Positions 17,491 through 19,415 of a stretch of DNA of 19,415 nt are shown piece after piece. A program made the translations under genes and the position numbers. The notes under the pieces were generated by a model. The model saw only the letters and a program-made list of their open reading frames with translations. It had not been told where the DNA came from and made no database searches. The first letter of the stretch is position 1; every line of letters starts with the position of its first letter. This DNA is from an uncultured Frankineae bacterium (GTDB lineage Bacteria > Actinomycetota > Actinomycetes > Mycobacteriales > SCTD01), in assembly GCA_902805805.1 (NCBI GenBank), contig CADCUE010000008.1:1-19415 (forward strand), read 5' to 3'.

Positions 17491-17516
17491 GTGACCTCAG
17501 GAAAGGGTCCTGTCAC
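17491..17516. promoter_or_regulatory. Interrupted inverted repeat GTGA-3-CAGGA-5-TCCTG-TCAC
   Basis: Two nested arm pairs (GTGA with TCAC, CAGGA with TCCTG) with a 3-base bulge on one side. It is the fourth dyad in the shared intergenic region, about 65 bases before the photolyase start. Confidence 0.35.
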
Positions 17517-17565
17517 CTCAGCGCACGCAGGGCGGCGACGGGAGGCGCTCCTGCGCCCCGCGCTC

Positions 17566-17580
17566 TAGCGTCCTGCGCCG
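17566..17580 (+). promoter_or_regulatory. Candidate leaderless -10 of the photolyase gene
   Basis: TAGCGT (17566-17571) fits TANNNT and ends eight bases before the GTG at 17580, which has no ribosome-binding site. This spacing places the transcription start at or next to the start codon. Confidence 0.4.
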
Positions 17581-18929
17581 TGACGACCGCCGTGCTCTGG
17601 TTCCGCCGCGACCTGCGCCTCGCCGACCACCCCGCGCTGCTGGCCGCCCAGGACGAGGCCGAGGAGGTCCTGCCGCTGTTCGTGCTCGACGACGTCCTGC
17701 GCGGGACGTCCGGTGCGCCGCGGCTCGCCTTCCTGTACCGCTGCCTGCGCGAGCTGGAGGATCGCACCGACGGACGCCTGCGGGTGCTCAGCGGCCGACC
17801 GGAGGACGTCGTGCCCGGCGTCGTCCGTGAGGTCGGCGCCACCGGTGTGCACATCAGCTCGGACCACGCCCCGTACGGCCGCGCCCGGGACGAGCGCGTG
17901 CGCGCCGCGCTGACCGGCACACCCCTGGTCGCGACGGGCTCGCCGTACGGCGTCACCCCCGGCACGCTGCGCAAGGCGGACGGCACGCCGTTCCGCGTCT
18001 ACTCCCCCTTCGCCCGGGCCTGGCAGGCGCGTGGCCTGCACCGGCCGGCCGCCGCCGCGACGGCCGTCCGCTGGACCGACGGCGGTCGACCGACCGACGG
18101 CGTCCCGGCCGATCCGGACCTCGGCAGCGTCGTGCTGCCGGAGGCGGGCGAGCGGGCGGCGCTGGCCCGCTGGCAGGCGTTCGTGGCCGACGGAGCGGCG
18201 ACGTACGCCCAGACCCGCAACCGCCCGGCCGCCGTCGACGGCACCAGCGGCATGTCGGTGCACCTCAAGTACGGCACGGTGCACCCGCGCACCCTGCACG
18301 CCGCGCTGGACGGCGAGGGCGGCAGCAAGCTCGCCGGCGAGCTCGTGTGGCGCGACTTCTACGCCGACGTGCTGTGGCACCGCCCCGAGTCGGCCCGCGC
18401 GGAGCTGCAGCCGGCGATGGCCGGGCTGGAGTACGACGAGGGCCCCGAGGCCGACCGCCGCTTCGCGCGCTGGGCGTCCGGCACGACCGGCTACCCGATC
18501 GTCGACGCCGGCATGCGGCAGCTGCTCGGCGAGGCGTACGTGCACAACCGGGTGCGCATGATCGTCGGGTCGTTCCTCACCAAGGACCTCCACCTGCACT
18601 GGCGGCGCGGGGCGCGGCACTTCATGCAGCACCTGCGCGACGGCGACCTGGCCAGCAACTCGCACGGCTGGCAGTGGATCGCGGGCACGGGGACCGATCC
18701 GTCGCCGTACTTCCGGGTCTTCAACCCGGTCAAGCAGGGACGCGACCACGACCCGGACGGCGACTACATCCGGCGCTGGGTGCCGGAGCTGCGCGGGCTG
18801 TCCGCTCGGGACGTGCACGAGCCGTGGCGACGGCCGGGCGGACCGCCCGAGGGCTATCCGCAGCCGGTCGTCGACCACGCGCAGGAGCGCAAGGAGGCGC
18901 TGCGGCGCTACGCCGCGGTCAAGGCCTGA
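17580..18929 (+). CDS. phr: Deoxyribodipyrimidine photolyase (class I type)
   Basis: The 449-residue flavoprotein repairs UV-induced pyrimidine dimers using blue light, FAD and an antenna cofactor. The N-terminal photolyase domain (1-165) begins VLWFRRDLRLADHPAL. The C-terminal FAD domain contains YPIVDAGMRQLLGEAYVHNR (305-324), HWRRGARHFMQHLRDGDLAS (340-359), NSHGWQWIAGTGTDPSPYFR (360-379) and FNPVKQG. By alignment to the E. coli enzyme from memory, the electron-transfer Trp triad is kept as Trp298, Trp341 and Trp364. Length is normal. The GTG start is probably leaderless. It is divergent from the stress island through a palindrome-rich region and converges with the next gene, 16 bp apart. 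The antenna type (folate or 8-HDF) cannot be fixed by eye. Confidence 0.96.
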   Translation: MTTAVLWFRRDLRLADHPALLAAQDEAEEVLPLFVLDDVLRGTSGAPRLAFLYRCLRELEDRTDGRLRVLSGRPEDVVPGVVREVGATGVHISSDHAPYGRARDERVRAALTGTPLVATGSPYGVTPGTLRKADGTPFRVYSPFARAWQARGLHRPAAAATAVRWTDGGRPTDGVPADPDLGSVVLPEAGERAALARWQAFVADGAATYAQTRNRPAAVDGTSGMSVHLKYGTVHPRTLHAALDGEGGSKLAGELVWRDFYADVLWHRPESARAELQPAMAGLEYDEGPEADRRFARWASGTTGYPIVDAGMRQLLGEAYVHNRVRMIVGSFLTKDLHLHWRRGARHFMQHLRDGDLASNSHGWQWIAGTGTDPSPYFRVFNPVKQGRDHDPDGDYIRRWVPELRGLSARDVHEPWRRPGGPPEGYPQPVVDHAQERKEALRRYAAVKA

Positions 18930-18945
18930 CTCACGGCGGTCGGCC

Positions 18946-19415
18946 TCAGCACAGGTGGTCCACGTCGTACGCCTCGCCGCTCTGCCCGGGCTGGACCTGC
19001 ACCATCACGACCGGTCCCCCGCTGAAGCTGTTGGCCGGCGTGCACAGCGCCGCCGCGTCGGCGGTGGGTGCCCGGAAGACCCAGTTCTGCGTCTGCGTGA
19101 GCCGGTAGTCGCCCATGATGGCGCGCCAGTCGTTGGCCGTGCTCGTGCCGCGGTCGGAGTAGATGCCGACCCGGTAGCCGGCGCTGCGCAGCCGCTCGAC
19201 GGCGCCGGCGAGCACGGACCGGTTCACGGCGACCGCGCCGGCGTACCCGGTCTGCCAGAACGGACCGTTCGGATAGGGGCCCTCGACGTCCATCCAGACC
19301 ATCGGCCGGCCGCCCGACCGGCTCACCCGCGGCAGGCGGAGCAGGGCGTACTCCGCCAGGGCGACGCCGTACGCCCGGCCGCAGGTGCTGGTCGGCGGAT
19401 CGGTGCTGCCGCACG
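18946..19415 (-). CDS. Secreted glycoside-hydrolase-like (GH25/DUF1906-type) domain protein, 5' end outside window
   Basis: 155 C-terminal residues are visible, in frame to the right edge, with the start beyond it. The sequence reads CGRAYGVALAEYALLRLPR, then RPMVWMDVEGPYPNGPFW, NRSVLAGAVERLRSAGYRVG, IYSDRGTSTANDWRAIMGDY and TQNWVFRAP. This is the barrel pattern (VWxDVE strand, GIYS strand, W near the next strand) of lysozyme-like or DUF1906 glycoside-hydrolase-like proteins exported by actinobacteria. Four cysteines, including one at the very end (DVDHLC), suggest disulfides and extracytoplasmic location. Asp and Glu in DVE are candidate catalytic acids. An internal GTG at 19326 would cut the fold and is rejected. 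Exact family is uncertain. Confidence 0.7.
   Translation of the reverse strand, partial: CGSTDPPTSTCGRAYGVALAEYALLRLPRVSRSGGRPMVWMDVEGPYPNGPFWQTGYAGAVAVNRSVLAGAVERLRSAGYRVGIYSDRGTSTANDWRAIMGDYRLTQTQNWVFRAPTADAAALCTPANSFSGGPVVMVQVQPGQSGEAYDVDHLC

Noticed and set aside
14859..17516. One giant 885-residue protein across the island on the minus strand
   Set aside because: The frame happens to be open through the two upstream genes, but only its last 277 residues are protein-like. They start at an ATG with AAGGAG upstream.

Overview
This window is very GC-rich chromosomal DNA from an actinobacterium. The support is strong third-position GC in the real genes, frequent GTG and one TTG start, likely leaderless genes, a GTP-type PEP carboxykinase, a PknB-like kinase, PIN-PhoH and a short-chain-type cis-prenyltransferase. 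The gene set would fit Geodermatophilaceae, Kineosporiaceae or similar soil and rock actinobacteria, but family level cannot be fixed from sequence reading alone. I see no tRNA, rRNA, CRISPR array, transposase or phage gene, and no gene-free stretch over about 210 bases.

Layout. (1) 1-1048, minus: a partial gene joining a signal peptide and the start of a secreted alpha/beta hydrolase, in frame, to a PknB-type Ser/Thr kinase domain. (2) 1200-3825, plus: fumarase fumC, then a GlgC-like sugar-nucleotidyltransferase, ending at a long inverted repeat. (3) 3954-7383, minus: PIN-PhoH ATPase, DUF885 metallopeptidase-like protein and cis-prenyltransferase; the last two form a coupled pair. (4) 7444-9999, minus: pckG followed by a small unknown gene. 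(5) 10136-13909: hemolysin III/PAQR membrane protein (plus), a possible ribbon-helix-helix protein (minus), a small membrane-anchored protein (plus), and a DUF255/thioredoxin-fold protein (minus). (6) 13996-17371, minus: a stress-type island, read from 17371 down: a CmpX-like membrane protein, a membrane protein with a Gly-rich repeat linker, a PRC-barrel/YsnF protein, then a chain of three overlapping reading frames (28-codon leader, DUF2382 protein, 49-residue acidic protein) closed by a perfect hairpin. (7) 17580-18929, plus: a DNA photolyase, divergent from the island across about 208 bp holding four inverted repeats. (8) 18946-19415, minus: the 3' part of a secreted glycoside-hydrolase-like protein.

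Functionally, fumC, pckG and the GlgC-like gene belong to central carbon, gluconeogenic and possibly glycogen metabolism. The 14.0-18.9 kb block looks like a stress, envelope and DNA-repair neighbourhood. The most surprising item is the hydrolase-kinase chimera. The most system-like item is the stress island with its coupled tail and palindrome-rich shared regulatory region.
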